Origin: Candidatus Ventrenecus avicola
GTDB taxonomy: Bacteria > Bacillota_I > Bacilli_A > RF39 > UBA660
Assembly: GCA_018711945.1 (NCBI GenBank)
Contig: DVHP01000017.1
Location: 1-36,604 of the forward strand
Direction of reading: 5' to 3'
Length of the DNA: 36,604 bases
Shown: piece by piece, positions 11,223 to 20,729 of the stretch
Numbering within the stretch: the first letter of the stretch is position 1
Layout: each line of letters starts with the position of its first letter
The notes under the pieces: generated by a model
What the model saw: the letters and a program-made list of their open reading frames with translations, nothing else
Database searches by the model: none
Told to the model about the DNA's origin: nothing
Translations under genes and position numbers: made by a program

Positions 11223-11735
11223 ATGATACGTTTAGCAAAAAAAGAAGATTTAGATATTATTATGAAAGAAATACAAAAAGTAAAAGAAGAGATGCATGAA
11301 AGTGGCAATCCACAATGGGGCAATACTCCAGAAGAATATCCTTCAAAAGAAGATTTTTTAGAAGATATTGAAAACAATTCATTATATGTATTTGAAGAAA
11401 ATGCCCAAATAAAAGGATTAGTGTGCATTAAAGAAGATACGGAATATGAGTATGACCCTTATATCCAAAATTCTCATGAAAGAGCACTCGTTCTCCATCG
11501 CATGGCCATATTTTTAGATTATCGTGGAGAACATATCAGCCAAAAATTTTTTGAGTATGCAGATGTTCTTGCAAAAGAAAATCATATTTCATTACTAAAA
11601 GCAGATACAGAAGTACAAAATCAAAAAATGAATGCCATATTAAAGAGATTACAATATGAATTCAAAGGGGAGTTTACTCCGAATTATCCTGGAAAATATA
11701 ATTATTATGAAAAAAGAATTGAGGTGAACAAATGA
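11223..11735 (+). CDS. GNAT-family N-acetyltransferase
   Basis: MIRLAKKEDLDIIMKEIQ...; RMAIFLDYRGEHISQKFFEYADVLAKENHISLLKADTEVQNQKMNAILKRLQYEFKG, typical of GNAT domains. Overlaps the mnmG start. Confidence 0.85.
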   Translation: MIRLAKKEDLDIIMKEIQKVKEEMHESGNPQWGNTPEEYPSKEDFLEDIENNSLYVFEENAQIKGLVCIKEDTEYEYDPYIQNSHERALVLHRMAIFLDYRGEHISQKFFEYADVLAKENHISLLKADTEVQNQKMNAILKRLQYEFKGEFTPNYPGKYNYYEKRIEVNK

Positions 11736-13597
11736 AATACGAAGTAATTGTTGTTGGTGGTGGACACGCAGGAATTGAAGCGAGTCACATCGCAGCCTTT
11801 AAAGGACATAAAACACTACTTATCACAATGAATAAAAAAAATATTGGAGATATGCCATGTAATCCATCCATTGGCGGGACTGCGAAAGGGATAATCGTAA
11901 GAGAAATCGATGCTTTAGGTGGAATTATGGGGCGTATTGCAGACATATCTCACTTTCAAATTAAAATGCTAAATAACTCAAAAGGTCCAGCAGTTCGTTC
12001 CTTACGTGCTCAAGCAGACAAAACAACTTATCCAAAAAATATGCAAAACGAACTAGAAAACACCCCAAATTTAAGTATACTAGAATCAACAGTGGAAGAT
12101 TTAATTATCGATGGAGAAACAGTAAAAGGTGTCATCTTAGCAAATGGTGAGAAAATATATGCCGATGCAGTGATACTAACAACCGGAACATACTTAAAAG
12201 CAAACATTTTAATTGGTGCAGAAAATACACCGTCCGGACCGCATGGCGAAGCACGTAGTAATCATTTAAGCGATAACTTAAAAAAATATGGATTTACGAT
12301 TCAAAGACTAAAAACAGGAACACCACAGAGAATAAAAGCATCATCTATTGACTTTTCTAAAATGACTCCAGAATATGGCGATGATACATACTGGACATTC
12401 TCCTTTGATAATCCTCCTGCTTACAAAATCAATGAACAACAAAAATGTTATCTAATTTATACAAATGAAAACACTCATAAAATCATTTTAGATAACTTAG
12501 ACAAATCTGCTATGTATGGTGGATACGTTACCGGTGTAGGACCAAGATATTGTCCAAGTATTGAAGACAAACTAGTAAGATTTAAAGATAAAGAAAGACA
12601 CCAATTATTTTTAGAACCAGAAAGCCTTTATTATGACGAATGGTATTTACAAGGATTTTCTACGTCTATGCCTCGCGACATTCAAGAACGTATGGTTCAT
12701 AGTTTAAGTGGCTTAGAAAACGCAGTGATTTCAAAATATGCTTATGCCATTGAATACGATGCGATAGACCCTTTACAAATAATGCCATCACTAGAAACAA
12801 AAGTAATAAAAAATTTATTTACAGCTGGCCAAATTAATGGGACAAGTGGCTATGAAGAAGCAGCTGGACAAGGCTTAATCGCAGGTATTAACGCGAGTCT
12901 AAAACTAGAACAAAAAGAACCACTCATTCTAAAAAGAAATGATGCCTACATTGGCGTTTTAATCGATGACTTAGTAACAAAAGGAACCGCAGAACCTTAT
13001 CGAATGCTTACATCACGTGCAGAATTTCGTTTAATTCTTCGCCATGACAATGCGGATTTAAGACTTAGAGAATACGCTCATAAAGTTGGAAGTATTACGG
13101 ATAAGCAATACCAAAACTATTTAGATAGAGTTACCAAATTAAAAGAAGGAGAAGCATATTTACAAGAAACAAAATGCAAAATAACTCCAGAAGTCAAAGA
13201 AATATTTATAGAGAACGACAAAGAAGTTCCAACTGTAACCGAGTCTTTATATAATCTATTAAAAAGACCAGAAATTACTATGAATTTTCTAGAAAAAATA
13301 GTAGAAATTCCACTAGATAACCAAACCAAAGAGGAATTAGAAATTCAAATAAAATATGAAGGATATATCAAAAAGACTTATAAAGAAGTTGAAAAAATGA
13401 AAAAGCTCGAAGAAAAAATAATTCCTCAAGATATTGACTATAAAAAGGTAAAAAATTTAGCATCAGAAGCTCGGCAAAAACTAGAAAAAATTAGACCAAT
13501 TTCTGTTGGACAGGCTGCCAGAATTAGTGGGGTAAATCCTTCTGATATCGCAATATTAAGTGTTTATTTAAAGAAAGAGTATGGGAAAGATGAATAA
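11732..13597 (+). CDS. mnmG: tRNA uridine-5-carboxymethylaminomethyl(34) synthesis enzyme MnmG
   Basis: FAD motif VIVVGGGHAGIEASHIAA; CNPSIGGTAKG; ATGQ-like AGQINGTSGYEEAAGQGLIAGINA. Confidence 0.97.
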   Translation: MKYEVIVVGGGHAGIEASHIAAFKGHKTLLITMNKKNIGDMPCNPSIGGTAKGIIVREIDALGGIMGRIADISHFQIKMLNNSKGPAVRSLRAQADKTTYPKNMQNELENTPNLSILESTVEDLIIDGETVKGVILANGEKIYADAVILTTGTYLKANILIGAENTPSGPHGEARSNHLSDNLKKYGFTIQRLKTGTPQRIKASSIDFSKMTPEYGDDTYWTFSFDNPPAYKINEQQKCYLIYTNENTHKIILDNLDKSAMYGGYVTGVGPRYCPSIEDKLVRFKDKERHQLFLEPESLYYDEWYLQGFSTSMPRDIQERMVHSLSGLENAVISKYAYAIEYDAIDPLQIMPSLETKVIKNLFTAGQINGTSGYEEAAGQGLIAGINASLKLEQKEPLILKRNDAYIGVLIDDLVTKGTAEPYRMLTSRAEFRLILRHDNADLRLREYAHKVGSITDKQYQNYLDRVTKLKEGEAYLQETKCKITPEVKEIFIENDKEVPTVTESLYNLLKRPEITMNFLEKIVEIPLDNQTKEELEIQIKYEGYIKKTYKEVEKMKKLEEKIIPQDIDYKKVKNLASEARQKLEKIRPISVGQAARISGVNPSDIAILSVYLKKEYGKDE

Positions 13598-14294
13598 AGA
13601 AGAATTAAAAAGTTATGTAAAAGAATTAGGACTAGAACTAACAGAAGAAATGTTACAAAAACTAAACGATTATGCAGACTTTCTACTTGAATACAATACA
13701 CACACAAACTTAACAGCAATAAAAACCAAAGAAGAAGTTTATCTAAAACATTTCTATGATTCTTTAACTCTAGTAAAAATCGCTAATTTAAAAGAAGGAA
13801 CTCTACTAGATGTTGGAACCGGAGCAGGCTTTCCTGGGCTTGTTTTAGCTATAGTATTTCCTAATCTAGAAGTGACATTACTAGATAGCAATAACAAAAA
13901 AATTACATTTCTAAACGAATGCATGACCAAATTACAAATAAAAAATGCTCATACAGTTTATAGTAGAGCAGAGGATTATACCAAAGTTCATCGTGAGTCT
14001 TTTGATTTTGTAACCTCAAGAGCAGTGGCAAACTTACGAATTCTATTAGAACTAAATATTCCAGCTTTAAAAGTAAATGGACATTTCTTAGTTATGAAAG
14101 GTAATCTAGAAGAAGAACTAGAAAAATCTATAAACACGATGCAAGTATTATCTTGTAAAATAATCCAACAAGAAGAATTTAACCTCCCAAAGAACGGAGG
14201 CACAAGAACTCTATTAAATATTAAAAAAACAAAAGAAACAGACCGAAAATACCCAAGAACTTACGATAAAATAAAAAAGAAAGAATTAAAATAA
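13581..14294 (+). CDS. rsmG: 16S rRNA (guanine(527)-N(7))-methyltransferase RsmG
   Basis: HFYDSLTLVKIANLKEGTLLDVGTGAGFPGLVLAIVFPNLEVTLLDSNNKKITFLNE; follows mnmG. Confidence 0.96.
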   Translation: MGKMNKEELKSYVKELGLELTEEMLQKLNDYADFLLEYNTHTNLTAIKTKEEVYLKHFYDSLTLVKIANLKEGTLLDVGTGAGFPGLVLAIVFPNLEVTLLDSNNKKITFLNECMTKLQIKNAHTVYSRAEDYTKVHRESFDFVTSRAVANLRILLELNIPALKVNGHFLVMKGNLEEELEKSINTMQVLSCKIIQQEEFNLPKNGGTRTLLNIKKTKETDRKYPRTYDKIKKKELK

Positions 14295-14300
14295 TGAAGA

Positions 14301-14330
14301 AAGTATCAAATGAGATACTTTTTCTTTTTC
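14301..14330 (+). terminator. Rho-independent terminator after rsmG
   Basis: AAGTATC-AAATGA-GATACTT followed by TTTCTTTTTC. Confidence 0.75.
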
Positions 14331-14400
14331 AAATAACAAAACAAAAGTAAACTAAAAAGAAAAAAATCACGATATATTTCAAAATAGAGCAAAAATATTA

Positions 14401-14429
14401 TTGCTTAAACTTGAAAATACTGTTAAAAT
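14401..14429 (+). promoter_or_regulatory. Putative promoter of noc/parB
   Basis: TTGCTT (14401-14406), 17-bp spacer, TAAAAT (14424-14429). Confidence 0.5.
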
Positions 14430-14466
14430 GAAATATAGATAGAATAAGCGGTAAGGGGCTGATTTT

Positions 14467-15678
14467 GTGAATACAGAAGAAAAAATTATACAAGTACCGA
14501 TTGAAGATATAATTCCCAATCGTTTTCAACCACGTCTAGCTTTTGACGAAGAAGGACTAAAAGAATTATCAGAATCAATCAAACAACATGGCATTATTCA
14601 ACCTTTGGTATTAAGGCGTCTTGGTGATAAATACGAGATTATTGCTGGAGAAAGACGTTATAAAGCATCTATTATGGCTGGTCTTAGAACTGTTCCTGCA
14701 GTCATTTCAAACATTGATGACAACCAAAGTGCAGAAATAGCCTTAGTAGAAAATATCCAAAGACGCAATTTAACACCAATCGAAGAAGCAAAATCATACA
14801 AAAATCTTTTGGATCGTGGCTATATGACACAAGAACAACTTGCGGAAAAAATGGGAGTGAGCCAAAGTTCTATTGCTAATAAACTTCGGTTGCTAAACTT
14901 GGCGCCAGAGGTACAAGATGCGTTACTTCAAGAAAAAATCAGTGAAAGACATGCCCGTAGTTTATTGTCATTACCGAAAGAAGAACAAGCAGAATGGCTT
15001 AAAAAAATTATTAATAAAAGGCTTACCGTACGTCAATTAGATTTAGAAATCAAAAAACAAAAAGGAGAGGTGGTAGAGGATGTGCCATTGGTAAATCCAA
15101 AACCAGATTTAGAAAATATGATAAATAACGCAACTGATATTAATAAAAAAGAAAATATAAACAATAATATTGAAATGAATAATCAAGCAGAACCCACACC
15201 AGAACCACCTTCTGAAACCAAGCCAAATATTCCTAATAAATTTTTTAATTTTTTAGAAGATGAAGCAGCCAATATGAATATGGAAGTAAGTTCTACAACA
15301 AATTCAAAACAAACTCCAGAAGATACTCTGGAAGTGTTAGATGATTTTGAAGTAGAAACCAAAGAACCAGAAAAAAAAGAAGAAGTAACCATGCCATTCT
15401 TATTCGAAAATAATACAAACAGTTCAACAAATAATACCATTGAAGAAATAAAACCACAAAAAGATGAAAAAGTGATAGACCCAATGGATTCTGTAATCAA
15501 ATTAGATCCAAATTATAAAGAAATGCTAGAAGAAGCAAAAGGGATAGATTTAAAAACCGCGATTAATGAAATAAGAAACCTAGTACAAACAATGCAAGAA
15601 CAAGGATTTACTTTAAGTTTAGATGAAATAGATTTAAATGATAATTATCAAATGACAATCAATATTCATAAAAACTAA
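14467..15678 (+). CDS. noc: ParB/Noc-family DNA-binding protein with long low-complexity insert
   Basis: ParB N-terminal domain QVPIEDIIPNRFQPR...IIAGERRYKASIMAG; HTH MGVSQSSIANKLRLLNLAPEVQDALLQEKISERHARSLL. The QSSIANKLRLL sequence and position after rsmG fit Noc. Confidence 0.88.
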   Translation: MNTEEKIIQVPIEDIIPNRFQPRLAFDEEGLKELSESIKQHGIIQPLVLRRLGDKYEIIAGERRYKASIMAGLRTVPAVISNIDDNQSAEIALVENIQRRNLTPIEEAKSYKNLLDRGYMTQEQLAEKMGVSQSSIANKLRLLNLAPEVQDALLQEKISERHARSLLSLPKEEQAEWLKKIINKRLTVRQLDLEIKKQKGEVVEDVPLVNPKPDLENMINNATDINKKENINNNIEMNNQAEPTPEPPSETKPNIPNKFFNFLEDEAANMNMEVSSTTNSKQTPEDTLEVLDDFEVETKEPEKKEEVTMPFLFENNTNSSTNNTIEEIKPQKDEKVIDPMDSVIKLDPNYKEMLEEAKGIDLKTAINEIRNLVQTMQEQGFTLSLDEIDLNDNYQMTINIHKN

Positions 15679-15705
15679 GCGTGGTCAGAAATAGAGGCGA
15701 TAGTT

Positions 15706-18114
15706 ATGAAAAAAGGCTTTACATTAGTAGAACTATTAGCAGTAATTGCAATTTTATCAATCTTAGCAATTATAGCAGTACCTACATACAATGTAGTAAG
15801 CAACCGTATTAAACAAAGTACCTATGAAACAAAAGTTCAAAATATTATATCTAGAGCGGAAGAATATGCAGAAAATTCAAATCGCTATGTATTTGATGTA
15901 GGTACATTGATAGAACAAGGGTTGCTAGAATCGGATAATGAAGCTTCACAGTATTTAGATCCTAGAACAGGTCGTGATATGCGTTGTGATATCATTAATG
16001 TTGTGTTTGAAAACAATCAATATGTAGCAAGTATTACAGAGAGCGAAACTTGTTATACCGATGAAGAATTAGAAAACCTTTTTGGAATGTTTGAAATTAA
16101 AATCTATCGGCCAGATGGTACAGAAGTGGAACCAATCGAAGGAACGGATTGGATACGGGAACAGGATGTAATATTAAAATACGAAATAAAAGACACGTAT
16201 CAAGACTATATGGACGACATTACACAGATTATTTGGTCCGGTGAGGCAGAAAAAGTATGTGAACAAAACGATTTAAGTGCATGTGATGAATATGAAATAC
16301 ATACAGATGTCATAAAAAATGTAACCGTAAATCTTCAAATTAATCTAAATATTAATGGCAGCACAATCATTAGCCGAACAAATAAAAAAGTATTAGTAGA
16401 TTTAGAAAATCCAAGCATTGATAACATTGTTACAGGAACCGACTTAAATGAACAAGAAAAAAATAAAACAGAATTTGATTTAAGTGATGGCAATGGATCA
16501 GGAGTAAAATATTATGCAATTCTCTCAGGAGAAAGTAGTTGTAGTGGCGAAGCCTATGAATCTGCAAGAAAAACAATAAATAGCAACCATATAGTAGAAT
16601 ATCTTGACAGTGGAGAATATACCATCTGTGTAGAAGATAATGTAGGAAATACTGGACAAGGAAGTGTATCTCTAAGAGAAATTAACTTCGATGCCAATGG
16701 AGGAACAGTAGATATAGATAAAAAAGTAATAGGCACGAACACGAGTTATGGAGTTATGCCAACACCAACGAGAGAATATTATCATTTCTTGGGATGGTTT
16801 ACATCACCATCAGGAGGAACTGAAGTCACAACAGATACCATTTTAACAGAAAATACTACAGTATATGCACATTGGCAAATATATACTTATACAATCTCGT
16901 ATAATGCCAATGGTGGATCAGGTGCACCAGCATCCCAAACCAAAACCCATGGAGTAAATCTAACATTATCCACGACAAAACCAACAAGAACTGGATATAC
17001 ATTCTTAGGATGGAGTACATCTTCCACAGCAACTAGTGCCACATATACAGCTGGTGGAACATTTACTCAAAATGCAAATACTACGCTATATGCAGTTTGG
17101 AAAATTAATACATACACGATTACTTATAATGCGAATGGTGGTTCCGTCTCACCTACAACACAGACTAAAAACCACGGAAGTACTTATGGTTCTATGCCAA
17201 CGCCAACCAGAGCAAATCACAAATTCTTAGGATGGTTTACTGCTATAAATGGTGGAACACAAATAACCTCATCTTCTACCGTAACAGGTAATATTACATT
17301 ATATGCACACTGGCAAATCAATGCTTATACAGTGACATATAATTACAGTTATAATGGTGGTACAAGTGCTTCTGCAACCAGCGCAAGTGTTGCTATCGGA
17401 AGTGCAGTAAACTTAAACGTAACTGCAAATAAAAGTGGTTATAACTTCTTAGGATGGAACACGAATGCCAATGCAACTTCCGGATTATCCAGTCTAACAA
17501 TGGGAAATAGTAATATTACACTATATGCTATTTTTAGAAAAACAATTACCGTAACTATGGTCGACTATAATGGAACATCCAAAAGAACTAGAACAGCAAC
17601 TGGTTATGCTTATAACAGAAACACTTCCGCATCAATTACATTAAATACGATCGGAAAATGGAAACATCCATATTGTGGAAATGACCAATTAGATATCGTT
17701 GGTTGGACAACGTCGACTAGTGCAACTGCTGGAGCAAATTATGCATCAGGCGCTACTGCAACATTCTCAAACAATACAACATTGTATGCTAGATACAATC
17801 AATTTCAAAAAATATATATCTATAAAGACACTCTAACGTATCCAGATCCATCTGGAACGCGATATGTAAACTCATATAATATAGAGACTAACGTATATGT
17901 TACAAGTTCTAACTGTACTTATAGTGGAGGCTTATATGGATATTGGACATTTACTTTCCCACAAAATTGTACAGGAAGAAAAAATGGATTTCCATTTAAA
18001 GGATATGCCAATACCTCAGTGAATTATGGTAGTGCAGATTCAGGTTGGTATAAAGCTCCGTTTACTGTCAATTTCTATTGTTCAGAAAACTGGGATTGTC
18101 AATGGGGAAGATAA
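15706..18114 (+). CDS. Pseudopilin-type N-terminus fused to InlB/Listeria-Bacteroides (Flg_new-type) repeats
   Basis: MKKGFTLVELLAVIAILSILAIIAVPTYN (type III signal/prepilin). Repeats such as TYTISYNANGGSGAPASQTKTHGVNLTLSTTKPTRTGYTFLGWSTSSTATSATYTAGGTFTQNANTTLYAVWK. Confidence 0.85.
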   Translation: MKKGFTLVELLAVIAILSILAIIAVPTYNVVSNRIKQSTYETKVQNIISRAEEYAENSNRYVFDVGTLIEQGLLESDNEASQYLDPRTGRDMRCDIINVVFENNQYVASITESETCYTDEELENLFGMFEIKIYRPDGTEVEPIEGTDWIREQDVILKYEIKDTYQDYMDDITQIIWSGEAEKVCEQNDLSACDEYEIHTDVIKNVTVNLQINLNINGSTIISRTNKKVLVDLENPSIDNIVTGTDLNEQEKNKTEFDLSDGNGSGVKYYAILSGESSCSGEAYESARKTINSNHIVEYLDSGEYTICVEDNVGNTGQGSVSLREINFDANGGTVDIDKKVIGTNTSYGVMPTPTREYYHFLGWFTSPSGGTEVTTDTILTENTTVYAHWQIYTYTISYNANGGSGAPASQTKTHGVNLTLSTTKPTRTGYTFLGWSTSSTATSATYTAGGTFTQNANTTLYAVWKINTYTITYNANGGSVSPTTQTKNHGSTYGSMPTPTRANHKFLGWFTAINGGTQITSSSTVTGNITLYAHWQINAYTVTYNYSYNGGTSASATSASVAIGSAVNLNVTANKSGYNFLGWNTNANATSGLSSLTMGNSNITLYAIFRKTITVTMVDYNGTSKRTRTATGYAYNRNTSASITLNTIGKWKHPYCGNDQLDIVGWTTSTSATAGANYASGATATFSNNTTLYARYNQFQKIYIYKDTLTYPDPSGTRYVNSYNIETNVYVTSSNCTYSGGLYGYWTFTFPQNCTGRKNGFPFKGYANTSVNYGSADSGWYKAPFTVNFYCSENWDCQWGR
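16681..17800 (+). repeat. About five tandem InlB-type repeats at protein level
   Basis: Recurring (I/T)xYxANGG...GYxFLGWxT...NxTLYAxW units within the 802-aa ORF; the last unit is divergent. Confidence 0.8.
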
Positions 18115-18129
18115 AAAGGAGACTAACAT

Positions 18130-18660
18130 ATGAATAAGAAAAAAGAATTAAAAATCGCTTTCATCATTATAGGAATTGTATTAGCAATCGGAATTGCAAT
18201 AGGAGTAATATTTTTCTTAATAAACAATAATGAAACAAAGCAATATACCGTTACATTTGTTGGGGAAAACAATGAGGTATTAAAATTAGAAGAAGTCGAA
18301 AAAAATGCTTTAGTAGAGCAATGGGATCCTGAAAGAATAGATGGCTTTCTAGGATGGTTTACAAAAGACGATGAACCATTTGATTTTAGTAGCAAGATCA
18401 CTTCAGATACCACATTGTATGCAAAATGGTATGATGGCGAAAGTACCATTGTATCTTACCTAGTCACATTTTTAGTAGATGACGAAGTTTATCAAACTCT
18501 TGAAGTTCCAGAAAACGATACTTTGGAAGAAGAACAAGACAATCCAACAAAAGAAGGATATACTTTTGTCGGTTGGTATGAAAATGACGTTCCTTTTGAT
18601 TTTTCTACACCGATCACAGAAGAACACACCTTAGTTGCCGTTTTTGAACCAAATAATTAA
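18130..18660 (+). CDS. Membrane-anchored protein with two InlB/Flg_new-type repeats
   Basis: N-terminal TM IAFIIIGIVLAIGIAIGVIFFLI; VTFVGENNEVLKLEE...GFLGWFTKDDEPFDFSSKITSDTTLYAKW and VTFLVDDEVYQTLEVPENDTLEEEQDNPTKEGYTFVGWYENDVPFDFSTPITEEHTLVAVF. Confidence 0.82.
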   Translation: MNKKKELKIAFIIIGIVLAIGIAIGVIFFLINNNETKQYTVTFVGENNEVLKLEEVEKNALVEQWDPERIDGFLGWFTKDDEPFDFSSKITSDTTLYAKWYDGESTIVSYLVTFLVDDEVYQTLEVPENDTLEEEQDNPTKEGYTFVGWYENDVPFDFSTPITEEHTLVAVFEPNN

Positions 18661-18686
18661 CCACGCGAATAAAGCGTGGCTTTTTC
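18661..18686 (+). terminator. Rho-independent terminator
   Basis: CCACGC-gaataaa-GCGTGG followed by CTTTTTC. Confidence 0.85.
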
Positions 18687-18692
18687 ATACAT

Positions 18693-20621
18693 TTAATCTT
18701 CTTCTTTTGTGACTGGAACCATTTCTGTTTCAGTTCCCTTTACATAATAAAATACCGTACTATTCTTACTATCTGTAGTTTGCTCTCCAGTAATTCCATC
18801 ACGAATAAGTCCAATGACATTTTGAGGAGTTTCATACCAGCGCGGTTCTACATCTATAAGATAACTTTCCAAAGTGTCCAGCCAAATATTTTTAGAATAA
18901 TAACTAGCGGTACTATCAATTTCTTCTGCATCATCATTTCCAACCCAAACCATCATTAAAACATCAGGATTATAACCAGCTACCCAAGAATCCGTATTTG
19001 TTGTTCCAGTTTTCAAAGCATACTTTCGGCTCATTTTAGATGCCAAAGACAACGCTGTTGGCGTAGTATAATCGGAATATGCTGAATTTGTAGTGCTCGT
19101 TAAAAGTTCATTTAAAATATAAACGTCATTACTATTAAAAACATAATCATGTTTCTGTTTAAATTCATATAACACATTACCATCCAAATCTTCAACACGC
19201 GTAATAAAATGTAGCTCTTGTTTATCGCCACCGTTTGCCAAAGTTGTATATCCGGTTGCAAAGTCCATCATATTAAGTTCACTTGTCCCTAAAGCAAGTG
19301 AAGGGTTACCAGCAATTTCCTCTTTGATACCTGCACGACGAGCTGTATCAACCAACACATCCGTCCCCAAAAACAAATGTGTTTTTACAGCATAAATATT
19401 ATCAGAAAAAGCAATTGCTGCTGCCATTGTAATATCTTTATTTGCATAAATATTATTATAATTACTAGGAGAATAGAGTTGATCATTAGAAAAATTAAAG
19501 GTAGTTTTTTCACTTTTAAAAGTAGAAGAAGCTACTAATCCATTTTCTAGGGCAGCATAATATAAAAATGGTTTCATAGTACTACCAACTTGCCGTTTAC
19601 TCATCGTTGCACGATTATATTGACTTTTTGCATAATTAAGGCCTCCAGTTAAAGCAAGTACTCCTCCATCAGAAGGATTTACCATCACACTAGCAACTTG
19701 TAATTCCTCTTGATTTCCCATATACTTTAAAATATTTTCTTCCATTTTTGTTTGAGCGTCCATATCAAATGCAGTATAAATTTTAAGACCTCCAGATTCA
19801 ATTAAAGAATTAGGAACCGAATCAATTTCCTCTAATTCATCCAATACAGCATCTTGATAATACATAATCATCTGGGAATTATTTTGAGTTCGCTGACCAT
19901 ATATTTCTACCTTATCTTGAAAGAGTTCATTGTATTCTTCTTCTGTAATATAACCATTTTTTAACATAGAGTCTGCCACAATCCAAGCTCTCTCAATACA
20001 AGCATCATAGTCACTCACAGGATTATAATTACTAGGATTTTTAGGGATACCAGCAAGCATAATAGCCTCTTCAAGAGTTAAATCCTTGCTACTCTTATTA
20101 AAATAATACTTACTAGCATCTTCGATACCATAATTTCCTTCTCCATAATTAATCGTATTTAAATATCCTTCCAAAATTGCATCTTTGTCATAATGAACTT
20201 CAAGTTGCACGGTTAAAAATGCTTCTTCAATTTTACGGCTCCATGTCTGATCAAAGGTTAAAAACATATTCTTAATATATTGCTGACTGATAGTAGAAGC
20301 CCCAACACGCGTATTATTCGCAATGTTAGAAAAGAAAGCTTTCACAATTCTTGGAATGTCAAACCCTTGATGAGAATAAAAATTTTTGTCTTCGACACTG
20401 ACTACAGCATCTTTAAGATCGGGAGAAATATCACTTAAACTGATCCATTCGCTCGATCCACTTCCTTGATAGATTAAATTTTCTTCGTGATCATAGATAA
20501 AAACTTTACCCATATTTTCAAGTTCTAACCTCGGCGAAAAAAATGCATAAACATAGACTCCTAAAATTAATACAACACAAGACAACCCAAAAAATATTCC
20601 AGTTTTAATAGCCTTCTTCAT
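18693..20621 (-). CDS. Class A penicillin-binding protein (glycosyltransferase plus transpeptidase)
   Basis: VSVEDKNFYSHQGFDIPRIVKAFFSNIANNTRVGASTISQQYIKN (GT51); transpeptidase SxxK KRQVGSTMKPF, KTGTTNTDSWVAGYNP. ATG 20621 with AGGTGA Shine-Dalgarno favoured. Confidence 0.94.
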   Translation of the reverse strand: MKKAIKTGIFFGLSCVVLILGVYVYAFFSPRLELENMGKVFIYDHEENLIYQGSGSSEWISLSDISPDLKDAVVSVEDKNFYSHQGFDIPRIVKAFFSNIANNTRVGASTISQQYIKNMFLTFDQTWSRKIEEAFLTVQLEVHYDKDAILEGYLNTINYGEGNYGIEDASKYYFNKSSKDLTLEEAIMLAGIPKNPSNYNPVSDYDACIERAWIVADSMLKNGYITEEEYNELFQDKVEIYGQRTQNNSQMIMYYQDAVLDELEEIDSVPNSLIESGGLKIYTAFDMDAQTKMEENILKYMGNQEELQVASVMVNPSDGGVLALTGGLNYAKSQYNRATMSKRQVGSTMKPFLYYAALENGLVASSTFKSEKTTFNFSNDQLYSPSNYNNIYANKDITMAAAIAFSDNIYAVKTHLFLGTDVLVDTARRAGIKEEIAGNPSLALGTSELNMMDFATGYTTLANGGDKQELHFITRVEDLDGNVLYEFKQKHDYVFNSNDVYILNELLTSTTNSAYSDYTTPTALSLASKMSRKYALKTGTTNTDSWVAGYNPDVLMMVWVGNDDAEEIDSTASYYSKNIWLDTLESYLIDVEPRWYETPQNVIGLIRDGITGEQTTDSKNSTVFYYVKGTETEMVPVTKEED

Positions 20622-20729
20622 GGCATTCACCTATCATGTAGTATGGAAAAAAAAGAAAGAAATATAAGAAAAAGTTGTAAAAGTGAGAAAAAATATGGTT
20701 TAATAGAAGATGCGTAGGAGCTGACTGAC

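Noticed and set aside
14295-14466. Searched for parS-like (TGTTTCACGTGAAACA) or Noc-binding palindromes near noc
   Set aside because: No convincing match seen by eye; a pattern scan of the whole genome is needed.
15183-15500. Minus-strand ORFs of 105 and 63 aa opposite noc
   Set aside because: Antisense to the low-complexity linker; no Shine-Dalgarno or family features.
17036-17230. Plus-strand 64-aa ORF inside the repeat protein
   Set aside because: Out-of-frame reading of the repeat-containing CDS, no independent signals.
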